In this document: positions 37,732 through 48,806 of the stretch, piece after piece
How positions within the stretch are numbered: the first letter of the stretch is position 1
Layout of the letters: every line of letters starts with the position of its first letter
Assembly (NCBI RefSeq): GCF_024748695.1
Contig: NZ_CP087176.1
Coordinates: 3,279,501-3,343,500 of the forward strand
Direction of reading: 5' to 3'
Length of the DNA stretch: 64,000 nucleotides
Source of the DNA: Pseudomonas sp. B21-040
Lineage (GTDB): Bacteria > Pseudomonadota > Gammaproteobacteria > Pseudomonadales > Pseudomonadaceae
Notes under the pieces: generated by a model
What the model was told of the DNA's origin: nothing
Database searches by the model: none
What the model saw: the letters and a program-made list of their open reading frames with translations, nothing else
Program-made: the position numbers and the translations under genes

Positions 37732-39722
37732 TAACGCTTGTCCGCGATTTCGAGCATGGCTTCACGCAGGAAGAAGTCCAGCGTGTTGCCAATGGTCTCG
37801 CTCATTTCCACCGTTGGCGTCCAGTCCAGCAGGCGCTTGGCGTTGGCGATGCTCGGTTTGCGGTGGGACACGTCCTGGTAACCGGTGCCGTAGAACGCCT
37901 TGCTCTCGATGTCGCGGAAACCGGCGAACGGAGGGAAGTTGCTGCGCAGCGGGTGAGCTTCGAACTGACGCAGCAGCTCTTCGCCCAGTTGACGGATGCT
38001 GGCCTCGTTTTCCGGGTTGCCGATGTTGATGATCTGGCCGTTGCAGACATCGTTGTCGTTGTCGATGATGCGTGCCAGCGCTTCAACACCGTCAGCAATG
38101 TCGGTGAAGCAGCGTTTTTGCTCGCCGCCGTCGAACAGGCGAATCGGCGTGCCTTCCACCAGGTTCAGGATCAGCTGGGTAATGGCGCGGGAGCTGCCGA
38201 TACGAGCCGAATCCAGACGGTCCAGACGTGGACCCATCCAGTTGAATGGACGGAACAGGGTGAAGTTCAGGCCTTTCTGGCCGTAGGCCCAGATCACGCG
38301 GTCAAGCAGTTGCTTGGAGACCGAGTAGATCCAGCGTTGCTTGTTGATCGGGCCGACGACGAGGTTGGAGGTGTCTTCGTCGAAGTTCGGGTCCTGGCAC
38401 ATGCCATAGACTTCCGAGGTCGACGGGAAGATCACGCGCTTGTTGTATTTGACGCAGTAGCGAACCAGTTTCAGGTTTTCTTCGAAGTCCAGTTCGAATA
38501 CGCGCAGCGGGTTGCGGGTGTATTCGATTGGCGTGGCAATCGCCACCAGCGGCAGGACCACGTCGCACTTCTTGATGTGATACTCGATCCACTCGGAGTG
38601 AATGCTGATATCGCCTTCGACGAAGTGGAAGTTCGGGTGGCTGCGCAGGCGCTCGATAGCGTCCGAGCCGATGTCCAGGCCATAAACCTCATAGCGGTCG
38701 TCACGCAGCAGGCGCTCGGACAAGTGATTGCCGATGAAGCCGTTGACGCCCAGGATCAGCACGCGGGTACGGCGTGGTGCACGACCGGATTCGGCACCGC
38801 GCAGTACGGAGCCGTCGACCAGGCCCAATTCGTTGGCCAGTTGCGGGCCGCTCAGGTAAAGACCGTTGTCATTGCGCTGACCGGCGGTGATCACCAGCGA
38901 GTCTTCGCCGCAAGCGATGCGCAGAGGGTCGACGCTGATGACGCGACCCGGCGCCAGGCCTTCATTGCCCTTGGCTACTTCAGCATTCCAGACGATCAGC
39001 TTGTGCTCGCCCACGTCGCAGAAAGCGCCCGGGTAAGGTTGGGTCACGGCGCGGACCAGGTTGAACAGTTCTTCTGCCGGCTTTTTCCAGAACAGCTTGC
39101 CATCGGCAGGTGTGCGGCGACCAAACACCGTGGCTTTGGATTCGTCCTGGGCCGTTTCGGTGACTTTGCCTTGCAGCAAGGCGGGCAGGGTGTCGCGCAG
39201 CAAGTCGGTGGCGGCCAGGCGCAACTTGCCGTGCAGGGTCAGGGCGGTATCGCTGCGCTCGATGGCAACTTTTTGCTGGGCGATGATCGCGCCTGCGTCG
39301 GCGCGCTTGACCATACGGTGCAAGGTCACGCCGGTTTCGGTCTCACCGTTCACCAGTACCCAGTTGGCCGGCGCGCGGCCACGGTAGCTTGGCAGCAACG
39401 AACCGTGCAGGTTGAATGCGCCTTTGCGGGCGGTGGCCAGCAGCGGTTCGGTCAGCAGGTTGCGGTAGTAGAACGAGAACAGGTAATCCGGGTCGAGTTT
39501 GGCGATGCGCTCGATCCACAGCGGATGGTTGGCGTCTTCAGGGGCATGAACCGGGATGCCTTTTCGCGCACACAACTGGGCAACGGAACCGTAGAAGGCG
39601 TTTTCTTTGGGATCATCGGCATGAGTAAACACGGCGGCAATTTCAATGCCGGACGCAAGCAGGGATTCGATACCGGCACAGCCAATATCGTGGTAGGCGA
39701 AGACAACAGCTTTTGCACTCAT
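37731..39722 (-). CDS. arnA: ArnA, bifunctional UDP-glucuronate decarboxylase / UDP-Ara4N formyltransferase
   Basis: Two-domain enzyme of 663 residues. The N-terminal domain (1-300) is a formyltransferase with [16 protein letters not shown] (catalytic Asn-x-His before it in FNLHGS) and [13 protein letters not shown]. The C-terminal domain (about 315-663) is an NAD-dependent decarboxylase of the SDR fold: [38 protein letters not shown] and [12 protein letters not shown]. It makes UDP-Ara4O and later formylates UDP-L-Ara4N. Overlaps: 4 bases with arnC, 1 with arnD. Confidence 0.96.
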   Translation of the reverse strand: MSAKAVVFAYHDIGCAGIESLLASGIEIAAVFTHADDPKENAFYGSVAQLCARKGIPVHAPEDANHPLWIERIAKLDPDYLFSFYYRNLLTEPLLATARKGAFNLHGSLLPSYRGRAPANWVLVNGETETGVTLHRMVKRADAGAIIAQQKVAIERSDTALTLHGKLRLAATDLLRDTLPALLQGKVTETAQDESKATVFGRRTPADGKLFWKKPAEELFNLVRAVTQPYPGAFCDVGEHKLIVWNAEVAKGNEGLAPGRVISVDPLRIACGEDSLVITAGQRNDNGLYLSGPQLANELGLVDGSVLRGAESGRAPRRTRVLILGVNGFIGNHLSERLLRDDRYEVYGLDIGSDAIERLRSHPNFHFVEGDISIHSEWIEYHIKKCDVVLPLVAIATPIEYTRNPLRVFELDFEENLKLVRYCVKYNKRVIFPSTSEVYGMCQDPNFDEDTSNLVVGPINKQRWIYSVSKQLLDRVIWAYGQKGLNFTLFRPFNWMGPRLDRLDSARIGSSRAITQLILNLVEGTPIRLFDGGEQKRCFTDIADGVEALARIIDNDNDVCNGQIINIGNPENEASIRQLGEELLRQFEAHPLRSNFPPFAGFRDIESKAFYGTGYQDVSHRKPSIANAKRLLDWTPTVEMSETIGNTLDFFLREAMLEIADKR

Positions 39723-40738
39723 GAGAGAACCTGATCTGAAGAAGTGGAAGTGAGACCGTCAACGGTGACAACGGGGGCGGGCGCGGCGGGTTGGCTGCGC
39801 AAGACTTTTTCGACAAAGAAACGAGGGCGGGCACGGACATCGCTGTACATGCGTCCCAGGTACTCGCCCAACAGTCCCATACCGATGAATTGCCCACCGG
39901 TGAACACGAACAGCACGGCAAACAGTACAAACGAACCGTCGCCGGCCCATTCAGCGCCAAACACCAGGCGCAAGAAAATCAATGTCATGGCAAACAGCAC
40001 ACCCAGACCGGCCATGGCGAAGCCGATGATGCTCAGCAGGCGCAATGGCGTGGTGGTCATGCAGGTAATCAGGTCGAACATCAGGTTGACCAGGCGCATG
40101 GGGCTGTACTTGGATTCGCCGTGTTCACGTTCGGCATGCATCACCAGGATTTCCGTGGTGTGCCGGGCAAAACTGTTGGCCAGGATCGGGATGAAGGTGC
40201 TGCGTTCGCGGCAGGCCAGCATCGCGTCGACGATGGTGCGGCGGTAAGCACGCAGCATGCAGCCGTAATCGCTCATGGCAACGCCGGTCGAGCGCTGAAC
40301 GGCGAGGTTGATCAGCTTCGAAGGCCAGCGGCGCAGGGCCGAGTCCTGACGGTTGTTGCGCACCGTGGCGACCACGTCATAACCGAGTTCGGCCTGGGCC
40401 ACCAGTCGCGGAATTTCTTCAGGCGGGTTTTGCAGGTCGGCATCGAGGGTGATGACGACATCACCTTTGCAATGCTCGAAGCCCGCCATGATCGCCGCGT
40501 GTTGGCCATAGTTGCGGTTGAGAATGACCGCGACCACTTTGCTGCCTTCGCGATTGGCAGCGTCCTCGAGGATTTGCGCCGAATCGTCGCGGCTGCCGTC
40601 ATCCACCAACACGATTTCGTATTCATGGTGCAACTGCTCACACGCCGCTTCAGTACGTCGAAGCAACTCGGGCAGGCTGTCTTGCTCGTTGTAGACCGGG
40701 ATAACAACCGATACGCAATTGATTGGGTAAGGTTTCAC
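39719..40738 (-). CDS. arnC: ArnC, undecaprenyl-phosphate 4-deoxy-4-formamido-L-arabinose transferase
   Basis: GT2-family transferase of 339 residues. The GT-A domain begins [20 protein letters not shown], with the DXD-like motif in [16 protein letters not shown] and [13 protein letters not shown] between them. Two C-terminal helices (about 230-300, with [20 protein letters not shown]) hold it in the membrane. It transfers L-Ara4FN to undecaprenyl phosphate. It overlaps arnB and arnA by 4 bases each. Confidence 0.96.
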   Translation of the reverse strand: MKPYPINCVSVVIPVYNEQDSLPELLRRTEAACEQLHHEYEIVLVDDGSRDDSAQILEDAANREGSKVVAVILNRNYGQHAAIMAGFEHCKGDVVITLDADLQNPPEEIPRLVAQAELGYDVVATVRNNRQDSALRRWPSKLINLAVQRSTGVAMSDYGCMLRAYRRTIVDAMLACRERSTFIPILANSFARHTTEILVMHAEREHGESKYSPMRLVNLMFDLITCMTTTPLRLLSIIGFAMAGLGVLFAMTLIFLRLVFGAEWAGDGSFVLFAVLFVFTGGQFIGMGLLGEYLGRMYSDVRARPRFFVEKVLRSQPAAPAPVVTVDGLTSTSSDQVLS

Positions 40739-41883
40739 TGAGCTCTGTCCATAACGTTTTCAATGGCATCGACCACACGATTGACATCATCGTTGGTCAT
40801 GTCCGGGAACAAGGGAATCGAACATAGCCGCGCCGAGTTCCATTCGGTGTTGGGCAAATAAATGTTCGGGAAACGCTGACGATAATACGTGTGCAGGTGT
40901 GTGGCTATAAAGTGGATGCCGGTGCCGATGTTTTGCTCCTGCAAACCCTTCATGAACGCTTCACGGTCCAGCCCGCAGCGCTCGGGATCGATGCGCAGGA
41001 TGAACAGGTGCCAGGCGTGTTGTTGCGGGTAGGTCGGCACCGCGAGCGGCTGCACGGCGCTGCCTTCCAGGCGTTGCAGGTACGTGCGTGCCAGTTCGGT
41101 GCGTTTGGCGTTGATGTCGTCCAGGCGCTCCAGCTGTACCAGTGCGATGGCGGCATTGATGTCGGCCAGGTTGTATTTGAAACCCGGCTCCATCACCTGT
41201 GCCTGAGGTTTGCGGCCGTGAGTCATGCGGTCGTAAGCATCGACGCCGAGGCCATGAAACTTGAGCATGCGCACCCGGCTGGCCAGCGCTTCGTCGTCGG
41301 TGACGAACATCGCACCCTCGGCGCAGGTCATATTCTTGATAGCGTGGAACGAGAAGATGGCCGTGCCTGTCGAACCGACGTGTCGACCTTTGTAGAAGGT
41401 GCCGGCGGCGTGGGCGGCGTCTTCGATGACGGCGATACCGTGTTTGTCGGCCAACGCATAGAGCGGGTCGAGATCGAAGGCAGCGCCGGCGTAGTGCACC
41501 GGAATGATGGCCTTGGTGCGCGGGGTGATGGCCGCCTCGATGCTGGTGGCATCACTCATCAGTGTGTCGCGGTCAACGTCGACGAACACTGGCGTGGCGC
41601 CCAGCAGGCAGATCATGTTGGCGGTGGACACCCATGTCTGGGACGGGGTAATGACTTCGTCGCCCGGACCAATGCCCAGTGCCAGCAAGGTGATGTGCAT
41701 GCCACCGGTGGCCGAAGAAAGTGCAACGGCATGCCGGCAGCCAACATAGTTGGCGAATTGCTCTTCCAATTGCTGGTTTTTCGGCCCGGTAGTGATCCAG
41801 CCGGAGCGCAATACTTGCTCTACGGCTGCAATTTCTTCATCGCCGATACTCGGGCGGGAGAAGGGGAGAAACGCCTGACTCAT
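40735..41883 (-). CDS. arnB: ArnB, UDP-4-amino-4-deoxy-L-arabinose aminotransferase
   Basis: PLP-dependent aminotransferase (DegT/DnrJ/EryC1) of 382 residues; uses glutamate to aminate UDP-Ara4[18 protein letters not shown] start, [23 protein letters not shown], the PLP Asp in IEDAAHAAG, and the Schiff-base Lys in [16 protein letters not shown] (about 180) are all present. I chose ATG 41883 because GAGG lies about 6 bases upstream; GTG at 41889 is possible. First gene of the arnBCADTEF-ugd operon. Confidence 0.95.
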   Translation of the reverse strand: MSQAFLPFSRPSIGDEEIAAVEQVLRSGWITTGPKNQQLEEQFANYVGCRHAVALSSATGGMHITLLALGIGPGDEVITPSQTWVSTANMICLLGATPVFVDVDRDTLMSDATSIEAAITPRTKAIIPVHYAGAAFDLDPLYALADKHGIAVIEDAAHAAGTFYKGRHVGSTGTAIFSFHAIKNMTCAEGAMFVTDDEALASRVRMLKFHGLGVDAYDRMTHGRKPQAQVMEPGFKYNLADINAAIALVQLERLDDINAKRTELARTYLQRLEGSAVQPLAVPTYPQQHAWHLFILRIDPERCGLDREAFMKGLQEQNIGTGIHFIATHLHTYYRQRFPNIYLPNTEWNSARLCSIPLFPDMTNDDVNRVVDAIENVMDRAQ

Positions 41884-42265
41884 GGGCACCTCGGGCTGAA
41901 ATGAACGGACATAAATACCGGATGTGTTGGATCCAAGGCAAGCGTAGACGATAAAAAATTAGCTGCTTCAATCAGTTACCGAAACTGCGTGATAAACCGC
42001 ATCAATTGACTTTTTTTGTTCCGGTCGGCACGTTGGAGCCCTGTGAGGGACAGTCGCGACTCGTTGAGGGTATGCGCATTTTCGTGAAAGGAACATGAAA
42101 ACCCGGTTGGCAATTCGTTTATCTGAGCGTCATACAGGCACTGTTCAGACTCGTGCCGTTCATCGCGGTTTTTAGAGGGAAAGTCCTACGGAAGTCTCCA
42201 TTTTAGATGAAGGATATTTCAACCCTTAGTTGCTTTACTGCATCGTTTTCACAAGGCCGTTTCGT
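41884..42265. other. Divergent intergenic region between arnB and the integrase gene
   Basis: About 380 bases without a convincing gene. It must hold the arnB promoter, and is relatively AT-rich for this window (TAAAAAATTA at 41952; TTTTTTGTT near 42010). On the minus strand GGTTTA-TCACGC-AGTTT (41998-41982) loosely resembles a PhoP-type direct repeat, but the spacing is 6 and not 5. I see no REP or att-like repeat. Confidence 0.55.
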
Positions 42266-43204
42266 TTGATTGACTTACCTGTTACCCATCCTGTTGCTAC
42301 AAAGACCAATCCGTTGACCCTGTACCTGGCCCGGCTCGCGCCCTCCAGTCAGTTGACCATGCGATATGTTTTGCAGGATGCCGCGGATCGCCTGGGTTTC
42401 GAAGACGTGAACATCGAGGAGATCCCCTGGCATCAGCTGCAGCCGGAAAATGTCATTGCGCTAGTGGCTGCGTTGCGCGAAGACGGCTACGCCCCCAATA
42501 CATCATCGCTGTACGTTAACGCGGTGCGCGGGGTGATGAACGAGGCGTGGCGTATGAGCCTGATCAGTCAGGAGCATCTGCTGAAAATGCGCTCGGTCAA
42601 AGGGATTGCCGGCACCCGGTTGTCCCAGGGGCGTAACTTGCGGCGCACGCTGATCCAGGAGTTGATGGCGGTGTGTGCCGCCGATCCCCGGCCACAAGGG
42701 TTGCGGGACGCAGCGATCATCGGGATTTTGTACGGTTCGGGCATGCGCAAGTCGGAGTCGGTGAACCTGGACCTGTCACAGGTCGATTTTGCCGAGCGCA
42801 GCCTGCGGGTCACCGCCAAGGGCAACAAGCAATTGATCAAGTACGCACCCGCCTGGGCCTTCACCAAACTGGAGGCCTGGCTGGCGTTTCGTCGTTCACA
42901 GCTCAAGGAGGGCGAAGTGGACGACCCGTTTCTGTTCAATCGGATCCGGCGTGGCAGCCATATCACCCGCGAGCGCGTGACCAAGCATGCGATCTATTAC
43001 ATTGCGCGCCAGCGCGGTGCCGAGGTGGGTGTGAAGATCATGCCGCATGATTTTCGGCGCTCATTCATCACTCGCGTGATCGAGGAGCACGATTTGTCCA
43101 TTGCCCAGAAACTGGCGCATCACAGCAATATCCAGACGACCGCCAATTACGATGTGCGCGACGACAACGAGCGGCGACGCGCAGTGGATCGCTTTGATCT
43201 TTAA
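42266..43204 (+). CDS. Orphan tyrosine recombinase (phage-integrase family)
   Basis: Site-specific recombinase of about 312 residues. The SAM-like core-binding domain (LTLYLARLAPSSQLTMRYVL; EDGYAPNTSSLYVNAVRGVM) is followed by the catalytic domain with Arg in YGSGMRKSE, Lys in VTAKGNKQL, His-x-x-Arg in MPHDFRRSF, His in LAHHSNIQTTANYD and the Tyr nucleophile in the same stretch. All six catalytic positions seem intact, so the enzyme may be active. The start is uncertain: no ATG exists near the N terminus; TTG 42266 has AAGG upstream, and TTG 42230 follows a stop directly. There is no excisionase, tRNA or visible att site nearby. Confidence 0.85.
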   Translation: MIDLPVTHPVATKTNPLTLYLARLAPSSQLTMRYVLQDAADRLGFEDVNIEEIPWHQLQPENVIALVAALREDGYAPNTSSLYVNAVRGVMNEAWRMSLISQEHLLKMRSVKGIAGTRLSQGRNLRRTLIQELMAVCAADPRPQGLRDAAIIGILYGSGMRKSESVNLDLSQVDFAERSLRVTAKGNKQLIKYAPAWAFTKLEAWLAFRRSQLKEGEVDDPFLFNRIRRGSHITRERVTKHAIYYIARQRGAEVGVKIMPHDFRRSFITRVIEEHDLSIAQKLAHHSNIQTTANYDVRDDNERRRAVDRFDL

Positions 43205-43214
43205 AACAGGCCGG

Positions 43215-44285
43215 TTACGACTCGCTGAACACGTGGGCATGGCCGATGGTCGAGACATGCACCGCGCTGCCGGCAGGCGGCGCGTACATACCTGAACTGC
43301 GTACCGTTAATGACCGACCCGACTGTTCCCCCAAGACCGGGGTCTGCAATTCCACGGTTAATGTGCAGGTATTGCCACTGAAGTCCCGGTCGGTGACCAC
43401 GGCGCGGCACCCGGCCACTTCGTCGGGGCTGGGATGGATGCTGACGAGTTGCAGTTGCTCGGGGCGCAGCATGATTTGCGCCGATTTGTTGTTGCGGTGG
43501 TTGTTCACCGGTATCCGGCCGAGGTCGCAATGGGCCCAGCCGGCTTCGATTCTGGCAGGCATGACCACGGCATCCCCGAGAAACAGCGCGGTTTGCTCAT
43601 CGTCGGGGTAGCGATAGAGATCCAGCGGGTGGCCTGACTGCACGAGCCGGCCATCACGCATCACGGCCAGTTGATCGGCAAATGACAACGCTTCGCTTTG
43701 GTCATGAGTGACCAGGATGGTGGTGACACCGGCATCGGACAACAGTCGGGCGACCATCTTGCGCATGGCGCTTCGAAGACCGGTATCGAGGGCGGAAAAA
43801 GGCTCATCGAGCAGCATCAAGCGTGGCTGCTGGGCTAACGCCCGCGCCAGGGCCACACGTTGCTGCTGGCCGCCGGAGAGTTCGTGGGGCCAACGGTTGG
43901 CCATGCTCTTGTCCAGCGCCACACTGTCCATCAGTTCAGCGATGCGTTCGTTTTTTTCGTGGCCCTTTTTCGACAGGCCGAAACCGATATTGGCGGCCAC
44001 GGTCATGTGCGGGAACAGGGCACCGTCCTGGGGGACGTAGCCGATCAGGCGCTGATGGGCCGGCACCTCGTGGGTGTCGTCGACGAGTGTCTGGCCATTG
44101 ATTGAAAGACGGCCCGTGTCCGGGAACTCGAAGCCGGCAATCATCCGCAACAGGGTGGTTTTGCCTGAACCGGACGGGCCGACAATCACCGTTCGGCTGC
44201 CGTTGGGCACCGACAGGTTGATGCTCTCCAGCGCCTTTTGGTCGCCATAGGACTTGGAAATGGCATGCAGTTCAAGTGCGTTCAT
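43215..44285 (-). CDS. fbpC: Ferric iron ABC transporter ATP-binding protein
   Basis: ATPase of 356 residues. Walker A is [13 protein letters not shown] (about 36-48), signature [15 protein letters not shown], Walker [13 protein letters not shown], and switch His in [10 protein letters not shown]. The C-terminal 120 residues form the regulatory TOBE-like domain usual for FbpC ([27 protein letters not shown]). It couples ATP hydrolysis to iron import through the FbpB permease, whose gene it overlaps by 4 bases. Confidence 0.92.
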   Translation of the reverse strand: MNALELHAISKSYGDQKALESINLSVPNGSRTVIVGPSGSGKTTLLRMIAGFEFPDTGRLSINGQTLVDDTHEVPAHQRLIGYVPQDGALFPHMTVAANIGFGLSKKGHEKNERIAELMDSVALDKSMANRWPHELSGGQQQRVALARALAQQPRLMLLDEPFSALDTGLRSAMRKMVARLLSDAGVTTILVTHDQSEALSFADQLAVMRDGRLVQSGHPLDLYRYPDDEQTALFLGDAVVMPARIEAGWAHCDLGRIPVNNHRNNKSAQIMLRPEQLQLVSIHPSPDEVAGCRAVVTDRDFSGNTCTLTVELQTPVLGEQSGRSLTVRSSGMYAPPAGSAVHVSTIGHAHVFSES

Positions 44286-45883
44286 CGGCCAGCCGTTCGT
44301 TTGGATTGGTGATAAAGAAGCCCGGTCAACGGAAGTGACAGCAGGATCATCAACAGCGCATAGGGCGCAGCCGCGGCATAGTCGATTTCGCTGGTCATGG
44401 CCCAGAAACCGGTGGCCAGGGTGCGCGTCCCATTGGGCGCGAGCAACAGGGTGGCGGTGAGTTCATTGGTAATCGCCAGAAACACCAGCGCTGCTCCAGC
44501 GGCGGCACCCGGTGCGGCCAGGCGCAAGGTGATCAGCCACAAGGCCCGACCGGGCGAGCGGCCGAGGCTGCGCGCGATGTTTTCCAGCTCTACCGGCGCC
44601 TGGGCAATACCCGCGCGCAAACTCACCAGCGCCCGAGGCAAGAACATCAGCAAATACGCCAGCAGCACGGTGATCGTAGTCTGGTAAATCGGCCGCGCAA
44701 AGTGGATGGTGACGGTCACCAGGGCCAGCGCGACGACAATCCCCGGCAACGAACTGGTGATGTAGTTGCAGCTTTCCAGTACCCGTTGCAACCGTCCCGG
44801 CGAGCGAATTGACAGCCAGGCAATCGGAATCGCAGCGCAGGTCGTCAGAACCGCGCCCGCCGCGCCAAGCTGCAATGTCTGTTGCAGTGCCGGCATCAAT
44901 TCGTCCAGTTCCCAGACCTGTGTGCCGCCCGCCATCAGCCACTTGCCCAGCGTGATCAACGGCACACCCAGTGCCAGCGTGCAGGTGATGATTTGCAGCA
45001 GCAGGCCAAGTGTTTTGGCTAGCGAACCCAAGCGCACAACCCGCTGTGCGCGCGCGCTTCCCGACCCCACCCGGGCATAACGCGCCGTTCCGCGAGCGGC
45101 GGATTCGGCGGTCAGCATCGCCAGGCAACACAGGGCCAGCACACTGGCCAGCATGTTGGCGGCCGGGCCGTTGAAGGTGGATTTGAACTGGTCGAAGATC
45201 GCGGTGGTGAAGGTGTCGAAGCGAATCATCGCGTACAGGCCATATTCGGCCAGCAAGTGCAGGCCCACCAACAACGCTCCGCCACAAATGGCCAGACGCA
45301 GTTGCGGCAGCACCACACGAAAGAACACCGCCCAGGGCTTGAGCCCCAGCGATTCGGCGACGTCTTCGATGGCCGGGTCGAGCCGGCGCAAGGTGGCGGC
45401 GATTGGCAGGTACAGGAACGGGAAGTAGGCGATGACCGAGACCAGGACGCCGGCAAACAGCCCATGTATCGGTGGCACCAGGCTCACCCACGCATAGCTG
45501 TGTACGAACGCCGGTACGGCCAGCGGCGCCGTCGCCAGCAGCGACCACCCGCGTCGACCCGGCAGGTTGGTGCGTTCTGTCAGCCAGGCCAGCGCCAGGC
45601 CCAGCATGATGCATAAAGGAATAGTGATCAGCACCAGCAGCACGGTGTTGAACAGTAATTCAGCGACCCGAGGTCGAAAGACCAGCGGCACGATGGCCGC
45701 CCAGCCTGTCTGGATCGACACACCGAGTACGAAGGCAATCGGTAACAGCGACAGGAGCGAGACCAGTATGGACAAACTGATCACCCACGCGCCGCCGCGA
45801 CCTGCGAAGACACCACGGGCGCGTCGTCGCAAGTTCGAGGGCATCGCCGTGGCGACACCCCCTGGCAGGGTTTCTGGCATCAA
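44282..45883 (-). CDS. fbpB: Ferric iron ABC transporter permease
   Basis: Fused permease of 533 residues with about twelve helices, made of two BPD-transport domains. Each half has an EAA-like loop: [22 protein letters not shown] (about 180-200) and [24 protein letters not shown] (about 440-465), in short pieces. It belongs to the SfuB/FbpB class of ferric transporters. The gene starts directly after fbpA (no gap) and overlaps fbpC. Confidence 0.92.
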   Translation of the reverse strand: MMPETLPGGVATAMPSNLRRRARGVFAGRGGAWVISLSILVSLLSLLPIAFVLGVSIQTGWAAIVPLVFRPRVAELLFNTVLLVLITIPLCIMLGLALAWLTERTNLPGRRGWSLLATAPLAVPAFVHSYAWVSLVPPIHGLFAGVLVSVIAYFPFLYLPIAATLRRLDPAIEDVAESLGLKPWAVFFRVVLPQLRLAICGGALLVGLHLLAEYGLYAMIRFDTFTTAIFDQFKSTFNGPAANMLASVLALCCLAMLTAESAARGTARYARVGSGSARAQRVVRLGSLAKTLGLLLQIITCTLALGVPLITLGKWLMAGGTQVWELDELMPALQQTLQLGAAGAVLTTCAAIPIAWLSIRSPGRLQRVLESCNYITSSLPGIVVALALVTVTIHFARPIYQTTITVLLAYLLMFLPRALVSLRAGIAQAPVELENIARSLGRSPGRALWLITLRLAAPGAAAGAALVFLAITNELTATLLLAPNGTRTLATGFWAMTSEIDYAAAAPYALLMILLSLPLTGLLYHQSKRTAGR

Positions 45884-46897
45884 TTAGAGCAATCCCGCCT
45901 GAGTCATCAGCTCCACGGCTTTTTTGCTGTCGAGTTTTGAGGCATCGACTGCTGGCGCGTCCAGCTGCTGCAAAGGCACCAGTTTAGGGTTGGAGGGTGC
46001 GTTTTTACCCACGGCGTACTCGAACGACTTACCGGTTTCGAGGACTTTCTGGCCTTCTTTACCGGTGATCCATTTCAGGAACGCCTGTGCTTCTTCCTTG
46101 TGTTTGCTGGAGGCCAGAACGCCGCCACCGGAAACACTGACAAAGGCACCCGGGTCTTTATGTTTGAAGTAGTACAGGGCGGTGTTCTTGCTGTTTTCGC
46201 CGGTCTTGGCCTGATCGCCGTAGCTGTAATAGTGGTAAATCACGCCGCTGTCGACCTGGCCGGCATTGACTGCCTTGAGTACGGCGCTGTTGCCGCGATA
46301 AATCGTGGCGTTGGCTTTCAACCCTTTAAGCCATTCGAGGGTAGCTGCTTCGCCCTTGAGTTCGAGCACGGCGGCGACGATGGCCTGGAAGTCGGCGCCG
46401 GCCGGCGACGCGCCCCAACGGCCTTTCCAGTTTGGCCCGGCGAGGTCCATCAGCGACTTGGGCAAATCGGCTTCAGGCAGCATGCTCGGGTTGTACACGA
46501 ACACCGTGGAGCGCGCGGCGATCCCGATCCATTTGCCATGCGCCGGACGATAAGCTGATTCGACTTGTTCCAGCGTGGTCGGCGCTACCGGAGCAAGGAG
46601 CCCGGCCTTGTCGACCAGCACCATGGCCGGGGAGTTTTCGGTCAGGAACACATCGGCCGGGGAGGCGGCGCCTTCCTGTACGATCTGGTTGCCCATCTCG
46701 GTGTCGTCGCCGTTGCGCAAGGTGACCGGGATCCCTGTTTCCTGAGTGAAACCCTCGACCCAGGCCTTGGTCAGGCTTTCGTGTTGGGCGTTGTAGACCA
46801 CGATACCGGCGGTATCAGCGGCATACACGTGCCCGGCGGCCAGCAGTGCAGTGCTTAGCAGTGCGGATTTGAGGAACGAAGGGATCGAGGGCGTCAT
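45884..46897 (-). CDS. fbpA: Ferric iron periplasmic binding protein
   Basis: Periplasmic iron-binding protein of 337 residues with a Sec signal peptide (LKSALLSTALLAAGHVYA, cleavage before ADTAG). The mature chain begins IVVYNAQHESLTKAWVEGF. The C-lobe YHYYSYGDQAKT carries the Tyr pair that coordinates ferric iron in FbpA-type proteins; NGDDTEMGNQIVQEG and ADVFLTENSPAM match too. I chose ATG 46897 because it directly precedes the signal peptide; in-frame starts at 46933 and 46954 exist. A Fur-like site lies upstream. Confidence 0.92.
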   Translation of the reverse strand: MTPSIPSFLKSALLSTALLAAGHVYAADTAGIVVYNAQHESLTKAWVEGFTQETGIPVTLRNGDDTEMGNQIVQEGAASPADVFLTENSPAMVLVDKAGLLAPVAPTTLEQVESAYRPAHGKWIGIAARSTVFVYNPSMLPEADLPKSLMDLAGPNWKGRWGASPAGADFQAIVAAVLELKGEAATLEWLKGLKANATIYRGNSAVLKAVNAGQVDSGVIYHYYSYGDQAKTGENSKNTALYYFKHKDPGAFVSVSGGGVLASSKHKEEAQAFLKWITGKEGQKVLETGKSFEYAVGKNAPSNPKLVPLQQLDAPAVDASKLDSKKAVELMTQAGLL

Positions 46898-46953
46898 TCT
46901 GGGGGGCTGCTCCTGTTCTTTTTTAGAAGTCATGCACGCCGATTCACCTGTCA

Positions 46954-46972
46954 ATCAATGCGAATCATTTGC
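46954..46972 (-). promoter_or_regulatory. Fur-box-like site before fbpA
   Basis: ATCAATGCGAATCATTTGC matches the 19-bp Fur consensus at 12 of 19 positions, including the AATCATT core. It lies about 57-75 bases before the fbpA ATG, as expected for iron-dependent repression. Confidence 0.55.
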
Positions 46973-47080
46973 ATGCTTTGAGTCGGCAGGGAATGTAGAG
47001 CGCTAAATGAGAAAAAAACGTCAAAGAAACCGTTAATACATGTCATTTCCATTCAGGTTAGCATTCCTTTGGCCCCTTGC

Positions 47081-47149
47081 CCTTGATCGATGTCAAACGA
47101 TGTCATCGATCAAGGTCAGGCAGATCAAGCGCGATGTTGGGGGGGGGGG
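47081..47149. other. Non-coding stretch with an ANR/FNR-like palindrome and a run of eleven G
   Basis: The 350-base gap before fbpA and after the GT39 gene holds no good gene. It has a perfect 12-bp inverted repeat, CCTTGATCGATG (47081-47092) and CATCGATCAAGG (47104-47115). Its left arm is part of TTGATCGATGTCAA, 9 of 10 matches to the ANR/FNR box TTGAT-N4-ATCAA. A run of eleven G (47139-47149) follows. No gene obviously under such control starts here, so the site may be a relic or belong to an unseen small RNA. Confidence 0.5.
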
Positions 47150-47249
47150 CACCAGCCGTATCGGGATTTGAGCAATCGCCCCGATTGTGACGGGCGGCCG
47201 CTCCACACCAGAAGGTGGCGAAAGGATAGCTCAGTGGCCCGGCGGACGC

Positions 47250-48806
47250 CTAGGGGCCGGTCGTTTCAGTTTTCGTCGTGGACGACTCGGGAATAAACGC
47301 CACGCTCTGTTCCTCTCGGGCGTGGAACATCCGCTCGCCGTTGGTGGGCGTGGTGGTGATGACCTGGTGGTCGGCACTCAGGTAGTTCAGCGGCAGCGCA
47401 TCACCCTTGTGGTACTGCGCGACCACAATGGTGCGCTGCGGATTCCAGTGTTGGCCGCTGGCGTTATCCAGCCAGGCCATCAGTGTCGCGGTGTTGCCGG
47501 AGCGAGGGAAGTCCTCGGTTTCCTGCACGTAATAGAACGGTGCGCCACCGGTTTGCAGGTACATCGGCACTTTGTTGTCGACGTCGATCATCACCATGCG
47601 CCAGTGCTCCAACGGCGCCCGCTTGCTGGCTTCAAACTTGACCGTCTCACCGAAATCCACCACGCCGCCACCGCTGTTAGTCCAGGGGTACAGCACGCCG
47701 AGCACAGTCATCAATACGACTGCGCTCACCCCGAAACCGATCTTCAACCCGCGACTGCCAAACGCACTGTCGGCGTTGCGTTCGGCCATGCGCCGGGTGA
47801 TCCACCAAGCCCCCAGTAACTGGGCGAAGGGCACGAGGGGCAATACGTAGTAGCTGCGTCGACTTCCGCTGGCGGTGAAAAACAGCATCAGCAGCCCCAG
47901 CCCCCAGATCAGCCAACGTGTATTGGGTTCGACACTGCGCCAGTTGCGTGCAGAGACCCACAGCGCCAACAACCAGAACGGCGCCCATGGCAAGGTGTAG
48001 ACGGGAAGGTAAAGCAGGTAGGTGTAAATCGGCCCGATGTTATCGAACGGCTGGAAGAACCGGACGACATTTTCGCGCAACACCAAGCCCAAGCCACTTT
48101 CGCCATAGGTCGGTGTGCCATACACATGCGACAACATGAACGGTGTCATGTAGAAAACGCCGGCAACCGACAGGGCTGCACACAGCCGCCAATTGAGGTG
48201 GCGTTTCCAGCGACCCTCCTGCAACAGATGAGGCAATAACAACAACCCTGGCAGGATGAAGCCGATCAAACCTTTGAACAGTGAGGTCAAGGACAGCAGC
48301 AGGCAAAACACCAGGTAGCGGCTGAACCGTGTGTCGTCGGGCCCCCGCCAGTACCACCACACCGCCGCCAGTACGCCGCACACCGTGAGAATGTCAGCCG
48401 TGGCAACCCGTGCCCAGAAGATAAAATAGAAGGTGGTCGCCAGCATCCAGCCGGCAATCAAACCGGTACCTTTGCGATACAGCCGTTCGCCGATCAGGTA
48501 CACCAGCCACACGCTCAGCCACGCCGCAATCACTGACGAGAGGCGCAACGACCAAGGGTCCAGGCCACCCGTCAACCAGGCGGAGGCGGTGATCAACCAA
48601 TAGGAGGGCAGGGGTTTGTCGTAGTAGGCCCCGCCCTTGAGGTAGGGATCAATATAGTCACCGCTTTGCAGCATCTGTAAGGCGATGTTGGCCCAGCGTG
48701 TTTCCGCGCCCCACAACTCCCGGGTGCCCAGCCCCAGCAACAGCATCAACGCGGTTGCACCCAGCAGGAGCGTTAACCGGCCCCTGTCACTGGCCCAGAA
48801 CTTCAT
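47250..48806 (-). CDS. GT39-type membrane glycosyltransferase (ArnT-like)
   Basis: Polytopic protein of 518 residues with about eleven helices. The periplasmic catalytic loop after helix 1 reads [21 protein letters not shown], which keeps the acidic residue (GAETR) seen in ArnT (PDETR). [21 protein letters not shown] follows, again parallel to ArnT ([11 protein letters not shown]). It probably transfers a sugar from a polyprenyl carrier onto lipid A or another envelope acceptor. It overlaps the second arnT by 4 bases and is the downstream member of that pair. Confidence 0.85.
   Translation of the reverse strand: MKFWASDRGRLTLLLGATALMLLLGLGTRELWGAETRWANIALQMLQSGDYIDPYLKGGAYYDKPLPSYWLITASAWLTGGLDPWSLRLSSVIAAWLSVWLVYLIGERLYRKGTGLIAGWMLATTFYFIFWARVATADILTVCGVLAAVWWYWRGPDDTRFSRYLVFCLLLSLTSLFKGLIGFILPGLLLLPHLLQEGRWKRHLNWRLCAALSVAGVFYMTPFMLSHVYGTPTYGESGLGLVLRENVVRFFQPFDNIGPIYTYLLYLPVYTLPWAPFWLLALWVSARNWRSVEPNTRWLIWGLGLLMLFFTASGSRRSYYVLPLVPFAQLLGAWWITRRMAERNADSAFGSRGLKIGFGVSAVVLMTVLGVLYPWTNSGGGVVDFGETVKFEASKRAPLEHWRMVMIDVDNKVPMYLQTGGAPFYYVQETEDFPRSGNTATLMAWLDNASGQHWNPQRTIVVAQYHKGDALPLNYLSADHQVITTTPTNGERMFHAREEQSVAFIPESSTTKTETTGP

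Noticed and set aside
35168..39734. Very long plus-strand open frames (over 550 and 620 codons) opposite arnT and arnA
   Set aside because: They are antisense shadows caused by high GC at third codon positions; their products are rich in Gln, His, Arg and Gly, without known domains, while the minus strand encodes well-known enzymes.
41982..41998. A PhoP box before arnB
   Set aside because: The two half-sites are 6 apart and the second matches poorly, so it is not strong enough to claim.
47090..47296. A small plus-strand gene of 68 codons
   Set aside because: It crosses the G11 run, runs into the 3' end of the glycosyltransferase gene, has no ribosome site and shows no likeness to any known protein.
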